From contig OZ022583.1 of NCBI GenBank assembly GCA_963669155.1, positions 17,911,694 through 17,975,693 on the forward strand: a DNA stretch of 64,000 nt. Reading direction: 5' to 3'. The translations under genes were made by a program, and so were the position numbers. The notes beneath the pieces are model-generated. The model was not told where the DNA came from, made no database searches, and saw only the letters and a program-made list of their open reading frames with translations. Of this stretch, positions 47,575-60,500 are shown piece after piece (positions within the stretch are counted from its first letter, which is position 1; each line of letters starts with the position of its first letter). This DNA comes from Arbacia lixula (Eukaryota > Echinodermata > Echinoidea > Arbacioida > Arbaciidae).

Positions 47575-47680
47575 ATCCTCATCATCGTCATCGTTATCAT
47601 TACCATCATTACCGTCATCATCATCATCGTCATCATCATCATCATCATCATCACTATTATCGTAATCCTTATCATCATTA
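47575..47680. repeat. (ATC)n microsatellite
   Basis: An imperfect CAT/CGT trinucleotide array in gene A intron 6, about 40 bases from exon 6. Confidence 0.85.
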
Positions 47681-50600
47681 CCATCATTAATACCAACATT
47701 CGTATTATTAGCATTTAACTTACATTCCCCCACGTGTGTTCATATCCATCGGCGTTGAGTACCGGGACGATATAGTAGTCGAATAAGTCTAGATGGGAAG
47801 GGTCTTGCAAGAGCTAAAGATCAAGAGAGAAACAGGAAAATGTAATTAAAGATTGTAGGAGTTGAGCTAATTCGAGGTGATATCTAAGGATTATATAGCC
47901 TATATTATTTACATCCAAACAGTATATATAAGGATCGTTTGTTCTATTCAATTATTATTCATAACTAAGATGCAAGACATGATAAAGATGATCCAATTCA
48001 AGTAAATCCAATCCAATCACATTTCTTTGTGTTTGACTTCAAGAGCGTAATGCGGAAAAGTATTGACCTCAATACCACATACTAGACACAACCTCCCTGC
48101 ATCACACATTCCCTTATATAGTTGTGTGCATGTTCTTTTCTTTTCTCTTCTCTCTTTTTCTTTTTCCCACTTTTATTTCATTCACTTTCCTGTTCAACAT
48201 GTTCGAAGATGATTTCTTCAGTTTGTTCAGGCGAATCTGCCACAAGCGAAAATATTTAGGAGTCTTCGCCTTCCTTCATACTTCAATTAAACTTAATGTA
48301 TTCCTTTCCAAGGTATGACTTCATCCGAAGTTATGCTTTGTAATGATATTACAACATATGCAATGTACATCACAAATTAATGTTGTCAATGTTCAATTGT
48401 TTTCAATGTATGATTCTAGGTTTGAAGGAACATACATATTTTCAAATCGAATAAAATCAGTTCAGATCAGTTTTGTTATTCACTCATTTTGAAAACAACA
48501 AAACATGACATTCAGTAACATTAAGAAAGAAACAGATCAACAACAAAAGGATAAAATTCATATTCACATTGAGTTAAATCAAATCGAATTATACTCAGCA
48601 TTCCATCATCATGATCCTTGTTGGTCTGGGCTTACATTGTTGGTGATGTACATGACGGTAGCGGGAGAGATCCATTCACGGGCATGGATACCACCCTGCC
48701 AGTAAATCGCCTTCTTGCCGGAGCCAGTGCTGAGCTGCACAACATGAGAAGAAACCACACGTGACAACTATAATAATAATAATTCAATAATTATGTTTGT
48801 TTAGCGCATAACACATGGGCATAACTAAATGCGTTTAAGTGCTTAGAAGAACAGAATGCACAGGGAATATGAATGGTGCTATGGGTTTATGGGTTCTAAT
48901 ATAACCCCATTAAACTCGCCCTACGAAGTTTCGATGAAACATCTACGCATCACTGTAAATAAGCAATTTCCGAACAGTTAGTACCTCACCTTCAATCCCT
49001 TGATTTCCCTTCCTTCAGTTGAGGTGGCGATCACGAACTCAGTAGCACTGGAGTATGTAGTGGCCATCTTCGTCACCCAGGCTTGGATCTGGGGGCGTGG
49101 GATGGACGTAGACGGCGGGCGATGAAGGGCAGGGAGTGAAAAAAAACACCAATAACAATAATCAGATTTAAAAATAAAAAAGATCAGACGGATCAATGTA
49201 AGAGACGGGAGAATGGAATGGAATACGATAAACACAAGGCTAGGAGGAGGCATGAAGGAGTAAGGAGGTAAAGGGAGATGAAATGATGTGGAGGGGAGAA
49301 GAGGGTGACAGTTAAGCAGATGATTAGCGACAAAGATAAACAAGTTAAATAAAACGGTTAACTGCCTAAACACAGCAAAGGTAAGTGAAAGCAGAAGATT
49401 GAAGGTGGGGGGCATTGATCGACACCACTGAATGCATACACTAATATACGCACCGCGGGCGTGAATGCATATCACATGCATTCACACTACTTCGATGACG
49501 ATTTGCAAGCAGCTCATGTGCTTTTTGGTGAATTGAAGAAAGGTTAATATTAGGTCATAATTATCAGATGTGATCGAATTCAAATACAAGACTGTCAAGA
49601 GCAGAATGCCGCGATAAAATGAAATTACACATGTTGAAAATTACGCTACATTTCGTAAAAACATAGCAACAAGGACAACATTTCAATGGGGAAAAAAAGA
49701 GAAAAAATGAAAAGGTATCTAACCACATTGCCGGCACCTTGTAAAATTTGAAACTCCTGTAATGATTTTGATCTAAACGCTGTAAAAGTTAAGCGGAAAA
49801 ACCTGTAATAGCACTATAAGTTATACTAGGCATAGCATAGTGTTGATCGATAGTTGTCCTACTTTGATGTTGCGTTTCCGACCTGAAATCAACAGAAGTA
49901 CCCACCTCTTCGAAAGTGTGGTATTCATTGTAGGTGAAGTCAGCAGATGTGTGGGATTCGCTGTCGAACTGGTTGTCGATCAGGACTTGGACGTCGTCGA
50001 TCAGGACCTCGAAGTCGACATCACGGGATTGGAGGAGCTCTTTGATACCGGTCACGAAGCGCGAGGGGACCATGAAGTCGGTGTGCTGGTCAGGAACCTG
50101 AGCCCAGACATCCACCTATGGTAGGAGACCGACATCGAGAAAGATGTCCTTGCCATTAAAAACAACTTGTCACTGGGATTAGTAAATGTGGTTCAATTAA
50201 ACAGTTTATCTTCTATGCACGATTGTATCTAGGCACGGATAATCGTCTCATTCGCGGCATTCTTTAATCCAAACGTTTTTTTTGTGACAACCCCCCGAAT
50301 AGGGCGTTCAGAGGAGCCAGATGCAATCGCAGCGGATCTGACGACCTCTTCTCAAAACGCTGCGATCACTCATGTAACTTACACTGTACGTCCCACAAAT
50401 CTTCTCACCCGATCGATCCGGGTTCAGCAATCATTTCAAACCAATCCACCCATATTGCAGAAGGTACTGCTGGTCCGTTGCAGGGACGTGAGTCTCCTCT
50501 CACGTCCCTGGTTCTTGGAAACTGCGGGTGTGACGAGACCGCATCGGTTTCAGGCATTTTTTTTCGGTAGTCCTAGTAGTACGCCCTCATCGTTATGGCA

Positions 50601-51035
50601 GACATAGGGGTTCGCATTATTCTTACATTATGTGAATAGAGGTTGATAAATGAACTATAAGATACACAAAAGAGGGGGTCGGGGGCGAACTATTAACCGA
50701 TTCATACCTTTTGGTAGAAAACTCATACAATTCAAAATAACGAAAGAGGTGGACGGGCCCTGAACATGTGGAGGCGAGGACTGGCAGGCTAAGCCCTGTC
50801 TACACAATACCAAACTTCGCCTTAAAAAGTGCGAAGAGCGTGGACTTTAAGTGATTTAAACAAGAAAGTAGCGAGATAATGAATATTCTAGTCTCCATGA
50901 GCGATTGATTTGTTTCATTGAAATTTAGTCTCTTTGGCACAACTTTCTAACTTCTTTTATCAGTAATACTGATTGGTATTCAGTTACGCCGAAAAAATGT
51001 CCCGTGTACCGGCAAACCCTTGGATATCCATCATC

Positions 51036-51136
51036 GAGTGTGTGTGTGTGTTTATGTGTGTGTGTGTTTGTGTGTGTGTGTATATGTGTGTGTGTTTGTG
51101 TGCGTGTATGTGTGTATGTGTGTGTGCACGTGTGTA

Positions 51137-51181
<45 letters not shown>

Positions 51182-51408
51182 GTGTTGTGTGTGTGTGTGT
51201 GTGTGTAAGTGTGTGTATGTGTGTGTGCACGTGTGTATGTGTGTGTGTATATGTGTGTGTATGTGTGTGAATGTGTGTGTGTGTGTGCGTGTGTGTTGTG
51301 TGTGTGTATGTGTGTATGTGTGTGTGTATGTGTGTGTTTATGTGTGTATGTGTGTATATACGTGTGTATGTGTATGTGTGTGTATGTGTGTGTGTTTATG
51401 TGTATGTA

Positions 51409-51449
<41 letters not shown>

Positions 51450-51483
51450 TTGTGTGTGCGCATGTGTGTGTGTGCGCGCGCGC

Positions 51484-51540
<57 letters not shown>

Positions 51541-51541
51541 G
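51036..51541. repeat. 500-bp (TG)n microsatellite
   Basis: An almost unbroken TG array with scattered TA and CG substitutions, in intron 2 of gene A. On the transcribed (minus) strand it is (CA)n and starts about 120 bases after the exon 2 donor. Confidence 0.95.
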
Positions 51542-51661
51542 TGGGGCCGAACTTGCAGCATAGATAGGTGGTAAGCGTATGGCCCTATTGTGAATGTATA
51601 TAACATGTCTAGATAAGTGATTTGAATAACTGAATCACAACGAGAACATGAAATGAGCTAC

Positions 51662-51743
51662 CTTGTCTTCGAGCCTTTCGGCCAGGATGTTCACAAACGC
51701 CGTCTGGACCTCCCCTTTCGGCTGAATGCGCAGAGTTTAGTAG
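51662..51743 (-). pseudogene. gene A exon 2, with premature stop
   Basis: 82 bp, the same length and phases as gene B exon 2. After the split Gly codon it reads Tyr, TAA, Thr-Leu-Arg-Ile-Gln. Gene B has Gln (CAG) where gene A has TAA, so CAA-to-TAA is the simplest origin. The remaining sequence (TLRIQPKGEVQTAFVNILAE) is a normal start of the activation propeptide. The stop is codon 24, just after the predicted signal peptide, so no enzyme could be made from this allele. Confidence 0.8.
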
Positions 51744-51899
51744 CTGGAGATATAAGCGAGAAAACATCATATTCCTCCATGACATGTATAGATACTCGCC
51801 TTGTGGCTCACAGACACACATCTCCTCCAGTTTGGAATAACAATATTTCCTGATATTGCAGATCACTTTACAAGATTCACACATATTTCTCATATTAAC

Positions 51900-52651
51900 T
51901 AAACACAACAAAAAAGTAAGCCCCCCCCCCCCCCCTAAGCGAAATAGCATAACCTTTTATCGAAGAGGTTTTGGGTAAAATAATTTGGCAGGATTGTTCC
52001 TTGACTTATTGACTAACTTCTGTGTGAAAATCACATTAAAGATCCAATTAGTCATGCATCAGTGGGTAAATTTTAAAGGCAGAAATGTCACTTTTCAAAA
52101 GTCACAAGGGCAATTGTTTATGCCGTTTTAACAGTACATTTTGGCATTTCTTGTGCAATCTTTAAAGTGTTTTCACTCAACCATGACACGAAAATGACTT
52201 CTTATGTTCACATAACAGGGTATGTTACATCTTTGTCAAAATATCCAGAATTTTATTTTTTCACAAAAATAAGGTTTTAAAAGAGGGTTGAGTATTTGTT
52301 AAACGATGCTCACTCAACCAACACACAATGGGTTAAGTGTAGAGCTAGGTGTTAGTGCATCGAGAGATGGATGATAAACAATGGAAGGACATAAATCATG
52401 CACCAGAACTGGAATTCCTCAAAATTCATATGACAGAATCCCAAAATTAACCCTTGTGACTTTTGAAAAGTGACATTTTTGCCATCAAACTTAGCCCACT
52501 CATGCATGACTGATTGGACTCATGTGATTTTCACACAGAATTTAGTCAATAAGTTAAGAAACAATCCTGCCAAATTATTCCGCCCAAAACCTCTTCAATA
52601 AAATGTTATGCTATTTTCTTACGGCGGTCTTACTTTTTGTTGTTGTGTTTA
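51900..52651. mobile_element. 752-bp MITE with about 205-bp inverted repeats
   Basis: The left arm (51900-52112) and right arm (52447-52651) are inverted copies: AACACAACAAAAAAGTAAG, AAATAGCATAAC, AATTTGGCAGGATTGTT and TGTGTGAAAATCACAT each face their complement. Arms are about 85% alike by eye. The C-run in the left arm is replaced by ACCGCC in the right. No transposase frame. It lies in gene A intron 1. Confidence 0.75.
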
Positions 52652-53890
52652 TTTACCGACTCAATGTTTGCTTTTATCCGGAAAAGGATTAGTGAAAATA
52701 CGTCAAGACCTTTAGGTGGAAGGTCTTTTAAAGTGGAAGGTCTTTTAAAGTGTAAAGTCATGAGGTGAAATATGCAGTTTATTTCCAATGGCTTTCAACA
52801 TGCATGTTTCAGCAAATCTATACACTATAACCTTCTTGACTTTGCCCAGAATATGGAAATCACGGCTAATCGGAACAATGCCAAAATCTCAATTGCAAAG
52901 CATAACAAATTTTAACCATTTTAAGTTATTTGTGATCATACATCATTGTGAGGAAATTCTTAAAACACTCTTTAAATCTCACTCCCGTCCATGTAGAACA
53001 ACAAAAACAGTAATTTTTTGGACACAGCAAGGCAAGAAATTACATTTTCTTTTGAAAAACAATCAGCTCATGTCCAAATAAGTTCGGTCACATTTTTATA
53101 GTGCTGGTCCACATTTGGTCTTTCATCGTTCAGTCAAAGCGATGTCAATTGATCAGGGTCTGTCGTCCGCATCGGTCTCGGCATCGTCACCATAGCATAG
53201 TTCTTGTCGTCAACGCAGTCATTGTTCTCAATATTCTCCATAAAGTTTGCCACAGTCATTATCACATCGAATTCGTCGTCATCATCATGGTTGACATCGT
53301 CGTTGATGTCAATGTCATCAAGATGAAAATGAAGATGATACCACCAGCGTATTAAGACACCTTAGACAGTGTCTCCGTTGTCGATATATTTCCCATTTAC
53401 ATGGCACCGTATACTGATGTACACGTTTATTCTAGTATTACTGTAAACATGATGTATGAACGTACCGAAAGCATCAAAAGTATTTAATTGTAACGGGTAG
53501 AAATGGTCATGATTAATTCCCGTAATCATGGAATGGTTGTTCTGCCACCATGGTAGGAGTTACGATAGAATCTAATTTCAACGATTTGACCATATTTATA
53601 TGATTCTCCCTAGTATCCTGAAATGATCATGGAAGAACGGTACTCAAATGATTACGAATTATGTGGTCGTGACCAGTAGGCTACTACCCCTTATAAGATC
53701 TTTATTCTTAAATCTCAAAGCTTGAAAATAAGTTGTGAGGCGTGTGCGAAATCTTACCCATCGTAGCGGACGGGCTCAGCCGCAACGGTTACGACGAGGA
53801 GAGCAAGACACAACAGTCTCATGATGAGCGGTATTCAGCGATCTCGAGAAGAACGATGAAAAGTGAGGCTCCGGAGAGACGATCTCGCTA

Positions 53891-53897
53891 CTTTATA
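53891..53897 (-). promoter_or_regulatory. TATA box of carboxypeptidase gene A
   Basis: TATAAAG on the minus strand, about 70 bases before the gene A ATG (53820-53822), leaving about 40 bases of 5' leader. Gene B has the same layout, which supports both as real core promoters. Confidence 0.6.
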
Positions 53898-53899
53898 CG

Positions 53900-55190
53900 A
53901 TATGAATCTCAATGCCCGGAGCCTGCCGATGGCGGAAGGGGACCTCTCCTAAATATGAACGGGTTTGGGGGTAAGGGTTGGCTATGACGTGACGTGTGCA
54001 AAATATGTGTTTGAAGAGATATCTTGAGATATTACAAGTTCATTTTGTTTGATGCTGGGTATTACATCGGACTGTATGGACGATATGGACGTGAAAAGGA
54101 CGATAAACCGTGGTTTTAAGAAACGAAGCGATGGAGTATGCATTTATAAAATAAAGTCCATGGTGAATTGAATCAGTGAATGAATAAAGAAAGGATAAAG
54201 GGGATCATGATAAAAACTATTCAACGAGTAGCCTGTATCGTCAAGGTAGGGGTCCAAACAATCTTCAGCCGCTCTTCCACTTATTCAATCACTTTATACA
54301 TCATTGATTTTACTGATTTATATCTGCATGTACACGTTCGCTCAAGCATTCATCCATTCCCGAAGCTATGTGATCACGAGTGCATTCACTCATTAAATCT
54401 AGTTTAGAATGTTTTAACAACTTCATGTATTGATTAGTCCTTCCTTCCTCACTTCCTTCTGGCAATCTACGAGGCTTCGTCTCATTCAAACAGTAATTAA
54501 TGTAATAACTTAAGTTATTGATCCATTGATTTGTAAATGCTTTGTTTCTACATCCCTATCATCAAACAACAATCTGTGTTTTCTGCTCGTCACACCGCAA
54601 GCCCCGCCCATTAATCCTTTGTATGCTAGACAAATGGTTGTTCTAAAGGAGTTGTCTGTATTACTTGTGCGCAACTTCGTCCATGCCGCAAGAAAGAGTT
54701 CAATCAAATAAACAGGGTACCCCCCCCCCCCTCCCCCCGTGACCCGGTCACAAAGCTTGTCTGTGCGCAACTACAGTCTTGAAATAATATATCTGCAAGA
54801 CCTAGGCAAAGACTAGGAGTATAACCCCTGTGGGTAATCAATCCAAGATTAGCTTTGACGGCGTTATCAATTTCCTATCCATCAAATTGTGAAGTCTTTT
54901 TGTCCTTAAGATGTAACGGGTAGATTAAAACAGATGCTTATGTCTCATGAACCTTATCGGCACATTTCGTCTTCTGTGAACCCAAATCGGAATTCAGTAA
55001 TGGGATTGCGACATATTATTTCGTTGTTCTTGTTTGGGGGTCAATAGTTTATCTAACTGTCATCACGACCAGCACCAGCCCTCATAATCACCACCATTAT
55101 CATCATCATCATGCTAGTAATCATCTCCGTTTATCAAAATCGTCACCCACATCACCACCCATAAAACCATCATCATCCACGCCATCACTA
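53900..55190. other. spacer between the two carboxypeptidase genes
   Basis: From the gene A promoter to the 3' end of gene B. AT-rich, with a C-run at about 54721-54738. No gene seen. Any upstream control of gene A should lie here. Confidence 0.5.
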
Positions 55191-55194
55191 GATC

Positions 55195-55395
55195 ATCACC
55201 ACCATCATCATGATCACCATTGAACCATCATCATCATCATCATCTTCCTCAGCAGCAGCAGCAGTATCATCAGCATCATCATCATCATCATCATCATCAT
55301 CACCACCATCATCATCCCCATCATCATCACCACATCGCCAACATCATTACCACAATCAACACCATCACCATTTCCACCACTGCATCACCATTGTC
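55195..55395. repeat. (CAT)n/(CAC)n microsatellite
   Basis: About 200 bases of CAT and CAC triplets with an AGC run at 55250-55265, beyond the gene B 3' end. Confidence 0.9.
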
Positions 55396-55671
55396 AAGTT
55401 TGTGTTAGTCCCAACCTGCGGACGTCGAAGAAATTAACACCACAGCAATCAAACTACAAATGTACTGCTGGTATAGTGTCAGTATGATAATTTTAATATT
55501 GGTCCCATAGTCACATAATAAGGCACATGTCATATGTCAAATGAATGCAATCTAGTCATATCAAATCAGTTACATAACATAGACCGACAATAAACATGAC
55601 ATGACATGACATGACATGTTGTTTATCTCTATGTCCTGTCGAATAATTTCATTGACAATCAGTCTCACACG

Positions 55672-55677
55672 TTTATT
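55672..55677 (-). promoter_or_regulatory. poly(A) signal of carboxypeptidase gene B
   Basis: AATAAA on the minus strand, 67 bases beyond the TAG stop. Confidence 0.6.
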
Positions 55678-55743
55678 GATATAACGTTCCCACGTCTTGA
55701 TTTTCGTGTCCCGCTAACCCCAGGCAAGGTGCCACGCCCCTTT

Positions 55744-55995
55744 CTAGTACTCCTCGACCATGTGCTTGCAGAGCGCCTTGACTGCCTCAAGGGTCTCCTC
55801 TCCAGTGGGGATGATCTGCCTCTCAGGCAGCAGGAAGCCGTAGTTACCCGTGTCCCTCAGCTCAACCACGTACGAGTACTTCGCCCCCAGGGTGACGTAG
55901 CCCCAGTCCTCGCTGCAGCCAGAGGCGGCGTCTGGAGGGAGAAGGAGAGAGAGATAGATAAAAGGAGAGAGAGACAGAGAGAGACAGAGAGAGAA

Positions 55996-56036
<41 letters not shown>

Positions 56037-56065
56037 GAGATAGATAAAATGAGAGACAGACAGAC

Positions 56066-56114
<49 letters not shown>

Positions 56115-56275
56115 TAGATAAAATGAGAGACAGACAGACAGAGGGGGAGGGAGGGAGAGAGAGAGATAAAGAGAGGGAGGGGGAGAGAGGGGGAGAGAGA
56201 GAGAGGGAGGGGGAGAGAGGGATGGAGAGAGAGGGGGGGAGAGAGAGAGAGAGAGAGAGAGAGAAGGGGGAGGGA

Positions 56276-56319
<44 letters not shown>

Positions 56320-57517
56320 TTGGATTTGATTTGATTTGGTTTTATTTATGCATGGGAGCCATCGATCAGAAGGGCCGTGCCTCATAAAAACAATAGCAAT
56401 AATAACATACACATTCAAATTTTTCAACATAAATCAAAGAAAACAAATACAAAAATTATGAAAAACAATAAAGATATAAACGTCTAATACATCTTATGAA
56501 ACCAACGAACAAGAGACACACACAAATAATTATGCAAAAGTGCCAAACACATAGGGGGAATGTGTTATGTGGGGAGGGGGGTGTTAGATGTACACTAAGA
56601 ATTTAGTCTTTATCCCAAATTTTACGAGGGAGTGCTCCCATGAAAACGCACACACCAGTCGTACTCGTATGAAACGCCTTAGGCTACTTTGAATCACTTG
56701 ATAGAGCCTACGGTAACTTAAGCAGTCAAACACATTCTACGAGCTGTCTGTCAAGAGGCGTATGTTCAGGTGGACGATAGATGTTTGCCGCTTTGTGTCA
56801 TTTCAATTATTTCAAGCTGTAAGCCTTCTGGCCCTTCTCGTTACAAATATGGTTACTTCTCTGGCTACAATGGCCTTTTGTGAATTTGAGGACTAACTAA
56901 CTCGGCGTACGGTGGTGAAAATATAATACGTGATCACCATGGTTACTTACAGAGAGTCCTGGCGGAGGGTCCGTAGGTGTACCTGGTGCCGTAGACACTC
57001 TCCAGCGCATTCACAGCCTTAGCCGCGGCAGCATCCTGCCAGGGGAGGGGTAGTAGATAGTGAGAAACACAGTAAGCAAATGGAGAGGTAGGTCATTCAC
57101 GAGCAAAAGAGGAATGAAAAAAAAGAGTTGGAAGAGTTGGAAGGCATCGTAGGCGATCTGTACTATCGGATTATATTAATATCATATAATATGGTTGCAC
57201 GCATCTTATTCTTAAGGTTCGTTGTAAATATTACAACACTGAATATGAAGTAACAATACCGACATGGAGTTGTTCCTTCGCTTTCCATGTTTTGTCCTGA
57301 ATATATATGTATTGTATAATATGTAGTCTACACTAATACGGCATGCTCGAATAAACACTGAGGTGGACCGAGCCGGGAGAAGGGCAGCGATAAAATCCCT
57401 CACATACAAACAAATATATAATTCGACAATACCGTCGTCACCATAATGACGACTTCTCTCCTTCACTCTCTTGTATGTTCGCCCTCCCCCTCCCTCCTCT
57501 TTCTATTTATCCCCCCT

Positions 57518-57554
<37 letters not shown>

Positions 57555-60500
57555 ATTCCATTTCTCTCTCCCTCCCCTCTCTCCTTTCGCGTACGTGATC
57601 GTCCTGGTCCAGGGGCAGGATGGCGCGCGCGCTGTACGACCACGGAGCCAGCCACAGCTGCGAGTAGCTGTGGAAGTCGATGAAGCAGACGAACTCCTGA
57701 TTGGTGCCGAGGAGGAAGGAGGTTGACTGTGCGACCTCAGGCTCAGAGAAGGCGGTCGGTCCACGGTAGGTATCGGAGCAGGGACTGGTGCTGGCACCCT
57801 CACCTGCAAAGTAGGATTTAGCATGGATTCACTTTGAACAAAGACGGTTTGATAAAAAAAAGTAAGGGTGAGGAGGGTTCATGATTGCAGGATAGGGAAC
57901 TCTTTTGATTATGGGTCCCGATGCCATGGTCATTGTTACCACGAATTTCCCTTCCCTTTAGATGGGCTATCATTCATTTCAAATTATTATAAATCAAGGT
58001 AAAGTATGACAAAATATTAACGTTGATTTTTAAGTGATCTGTGAACTTGGAATTAGACCTCCAAAGTAATGTTACATGAAACTTCCTCTGTGACATGATA
58101 TAAACTACAAAGCAGTTTGACTATTCAAGAAAAAGAAATTTGACAAAGTGATACACAAAGTGATTAACGTTAAACGACTCTGAACCTTGGCACTTCGCTG
58201 GAAATTATGGAAGATATGTTATTGTTGAAAGTCATATCAATTGTAAATAAACATGTATATACAACCTACACAGCCCTGTTATGAAAGTGTTGTGGTACTT
58301 CTTTGTTTACATATAACATATATGACTAACTCGCCATACCTCCCAGTCTAGTGTATAGGCCATGGAGTACATGACAACAACCGAGTCTCTTAACAACTAT
58401 TTCTGGTAATAAAAAGACCTCGCCCTTCCCCCACTAGCAGTGTGAGGCTAAAGCAAATGTGGAAAGGGCATCTGGACGTAGTCTGTGTTACCAGACATAG
58501 ATGATACAGATTCGGTTTTGCCCATGCACTCCATACCCTAGCAGCTAGATTACATACCTCCCCACTCGTACTCGTAGTTCCTGTTAGGGTCCACGCCGCG
58601 GCACACGGAGCCGCTGTTGACGGAACGTGTCTTCCTCCAAAGACGGTCCTGTAAGATCGGGAATCATTGGATAAATAGGTACTGGGTAATGATGTTAAAG
58701 CAGAATAGCTACATGAATACTGGGGAGGATAAACCCGGAATCAATAGGTATGGACCCAGAAGACGATTAGTAGCTCTTTATGTGACAGAAGAGAAAGAGA
58801 TATGTGGCAGACATACAGACAGATATAGGTTAAATATGTCTACAATGTACCTACAATAATTAGTTAATGACTTTTCGACATAACTATAGTAAAGTCTATA
58901 AACCACATCGACAGCTAGCTAGCTAGATAGATATGTAAATAATTATAAAGATATCTAGATTGATAGATAGATAAATCCATACAGTGTGAAGTGGATGTAT
59001 AGGTACGAATATAAAAATATATGTAGATAGATGGAGGAAAAGAAACGTTGCATACACTCGAAGGAGAAAAGGTGAGCTGTGTAGAGAGAAGAGAAGAGAG
59101 AGAAATGGAGACAGGAAGACAGACAGACAGACAGACAGACAGACACATGTTCAGACAAACAGACTAAGGCAGCCTTACGTCGGACCAGGTGTGGGAGTAG
59201 CCGTCGACGTTGAGTGAGGGCACGATGTAGAAGTCGAACTTATCCAGAATCTCAGTCACCGTGGGGTCAGTATCGTAGTTCTCCAGAAGCTGATGAAAGG
59301 ATATATAATTTAATCATCCTATTTCAGCTGGAATGACCATCAGTATAACACAGTAAAAGATTGAACGATCGAAGCTTTATCAAGAAGGTGTGGGATGACA
59401 AATCACAGCATTCTATATTTTTGCTCTTGTTTTAAGCTTTTGTCTACACATGAGCAAGCAAACACTCTACCCGTTAATCACTCTGTGTTAAAAGTGATGT
59501 GAAAGAAAAAAACGATGGGATGTTAGGATATGATGTACTTAAAACAAACAAACAAACATTATCGGGATAGCATTGTAATGCGCGTTATGAACCTTTGTTA
59601 TTATTTTCTATTACAGTGTAGTTTCTATATTAATAACCTCTACCGTGCCCGACACGGTGATGCACAATGTGATATAGGTGGCTAACAGCTGCAAACAATG
59701 TAACAGCACCTAATGGGTTAAGGCCATCACAGACGACACGATCTGATCAGTCTCAGATCGTGTCTCTGCGACTGGCTGAATCGTAGGACACGGTCATTGG
59801 ACTTGTACAAGATTGTGACGTCACATTTCCAGTCGTATGCTATCACGACTAGAAATTCGTGCCGTGTTCGATGGCCTCTCAACATGTGACTGTGACTCAC
59901 GGACTTGGTGATGTACATGACGGTAGCTGGAGAGACCCACTCACGGGCATGGATACCACCCTGCCAGTGGACAGCCTTCTTGGTGCCGATACCACCGGTG
60001 CTGATCTGTAACCAGAGACGTAGAGATGGTGCACATAACGTAATTTCGTCCTCGACATGATTGTAAGAATACTCCGTTATGAAATAAAAGTTGTGTGGCT
60101 GAATTGAACTTATTTACTCAAAAGCTAAAGGAACGGAAATATCTATGGATGCATTTTTTTGTGTCGAATAATCCTTTACTGATGTTGATTCGTTAACCCA
60201 ATGCGATTTGGAAAGAATTAATTCATTGATAATCCTCTTTTAGGAGGAGTTAATGTTAGGATATAATCCCCATGCAGTCAATATACGAATCTACTTGTTT
60301 GGACTAGTTATACAGCTGGACTTTGATTATACTCTCTAAAAGTTGGGACATAAAGAGTTTACAATCACATTTATATATATATTTTTTTGACTTTGTACAT
60401 GATTTCTATACCAACACCAGAGTAAAATATGAAATGGAGAAAACTACCGACCGGGCACGATCGGTTGACCCAATGATTGGTGTAATGATAGTACAAGGCC

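Larger units (their letters stand above)
3666..53822 (-). pseudogene. M14A zinc carboxypeptidase (CPA/CPB-like) gene A, ten exons over 50 kb, carrying disabling lesions
   Basis: Exons in coding order: 53758-53822, 51662-51743, 49906-50115, 48990-49088, 48636-48734, 47724-47813, 47321-47411, 21097-21441 (interrupted), 4992-5076 and 3666-3853. All have GT/AG borders, with phases and mostly lengths identical to intact gene B, so I treat them as one gene despite 26-kb and 16-kb introns. Exon 1 gives a signal peptide (MRLLCLALLVVTVAAEP) and exons 2-3 an activation propeptide. Zinc ligands are in HAREW (exon 5) and DFHSYSQLW (exon 8). PNRN binds the substrate carboxylate, Tyr is at the 248-equivalent, and catalytic Glu is in ELRDTG (exon 10). 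Residue 255-equivalent is Val, so the pocket is hydrophobic. Lesions: in-frame TAA at codon 24; two extra bases in exon 8; a 133-bp transposon in exon 8. Exon 6 is seven codons shorter than in B. An alternative is two separate gene fragments split by rearrangement. Confidence 0.8.

Noticed and set aside
47473-47733. Asp-rich minus-strand frame (DDDDD)
   Set aside because: ATC microsatellite next to gene A exon 6. Only the final codons overlap a real exon, in a different frame.
50973-51606. Long Cys/Val and Thr/His open frames on both strands
   Set aside because: They are direct translations of the (TG)n/(CA)n microsatellite and have no protein character.
55210-55437. His- and Ser-rich frames
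   Set aside because: CAT trinucleotide repeat beyond the gene B 3' end.
56044-56430. Ser/Leu-rich minus-strand frame of over 200 codons joined to gene B exon 10
   Set aside because: Only the exon 10 part is real. The rest is the GA/GACA repeat read through a splice acceptor.
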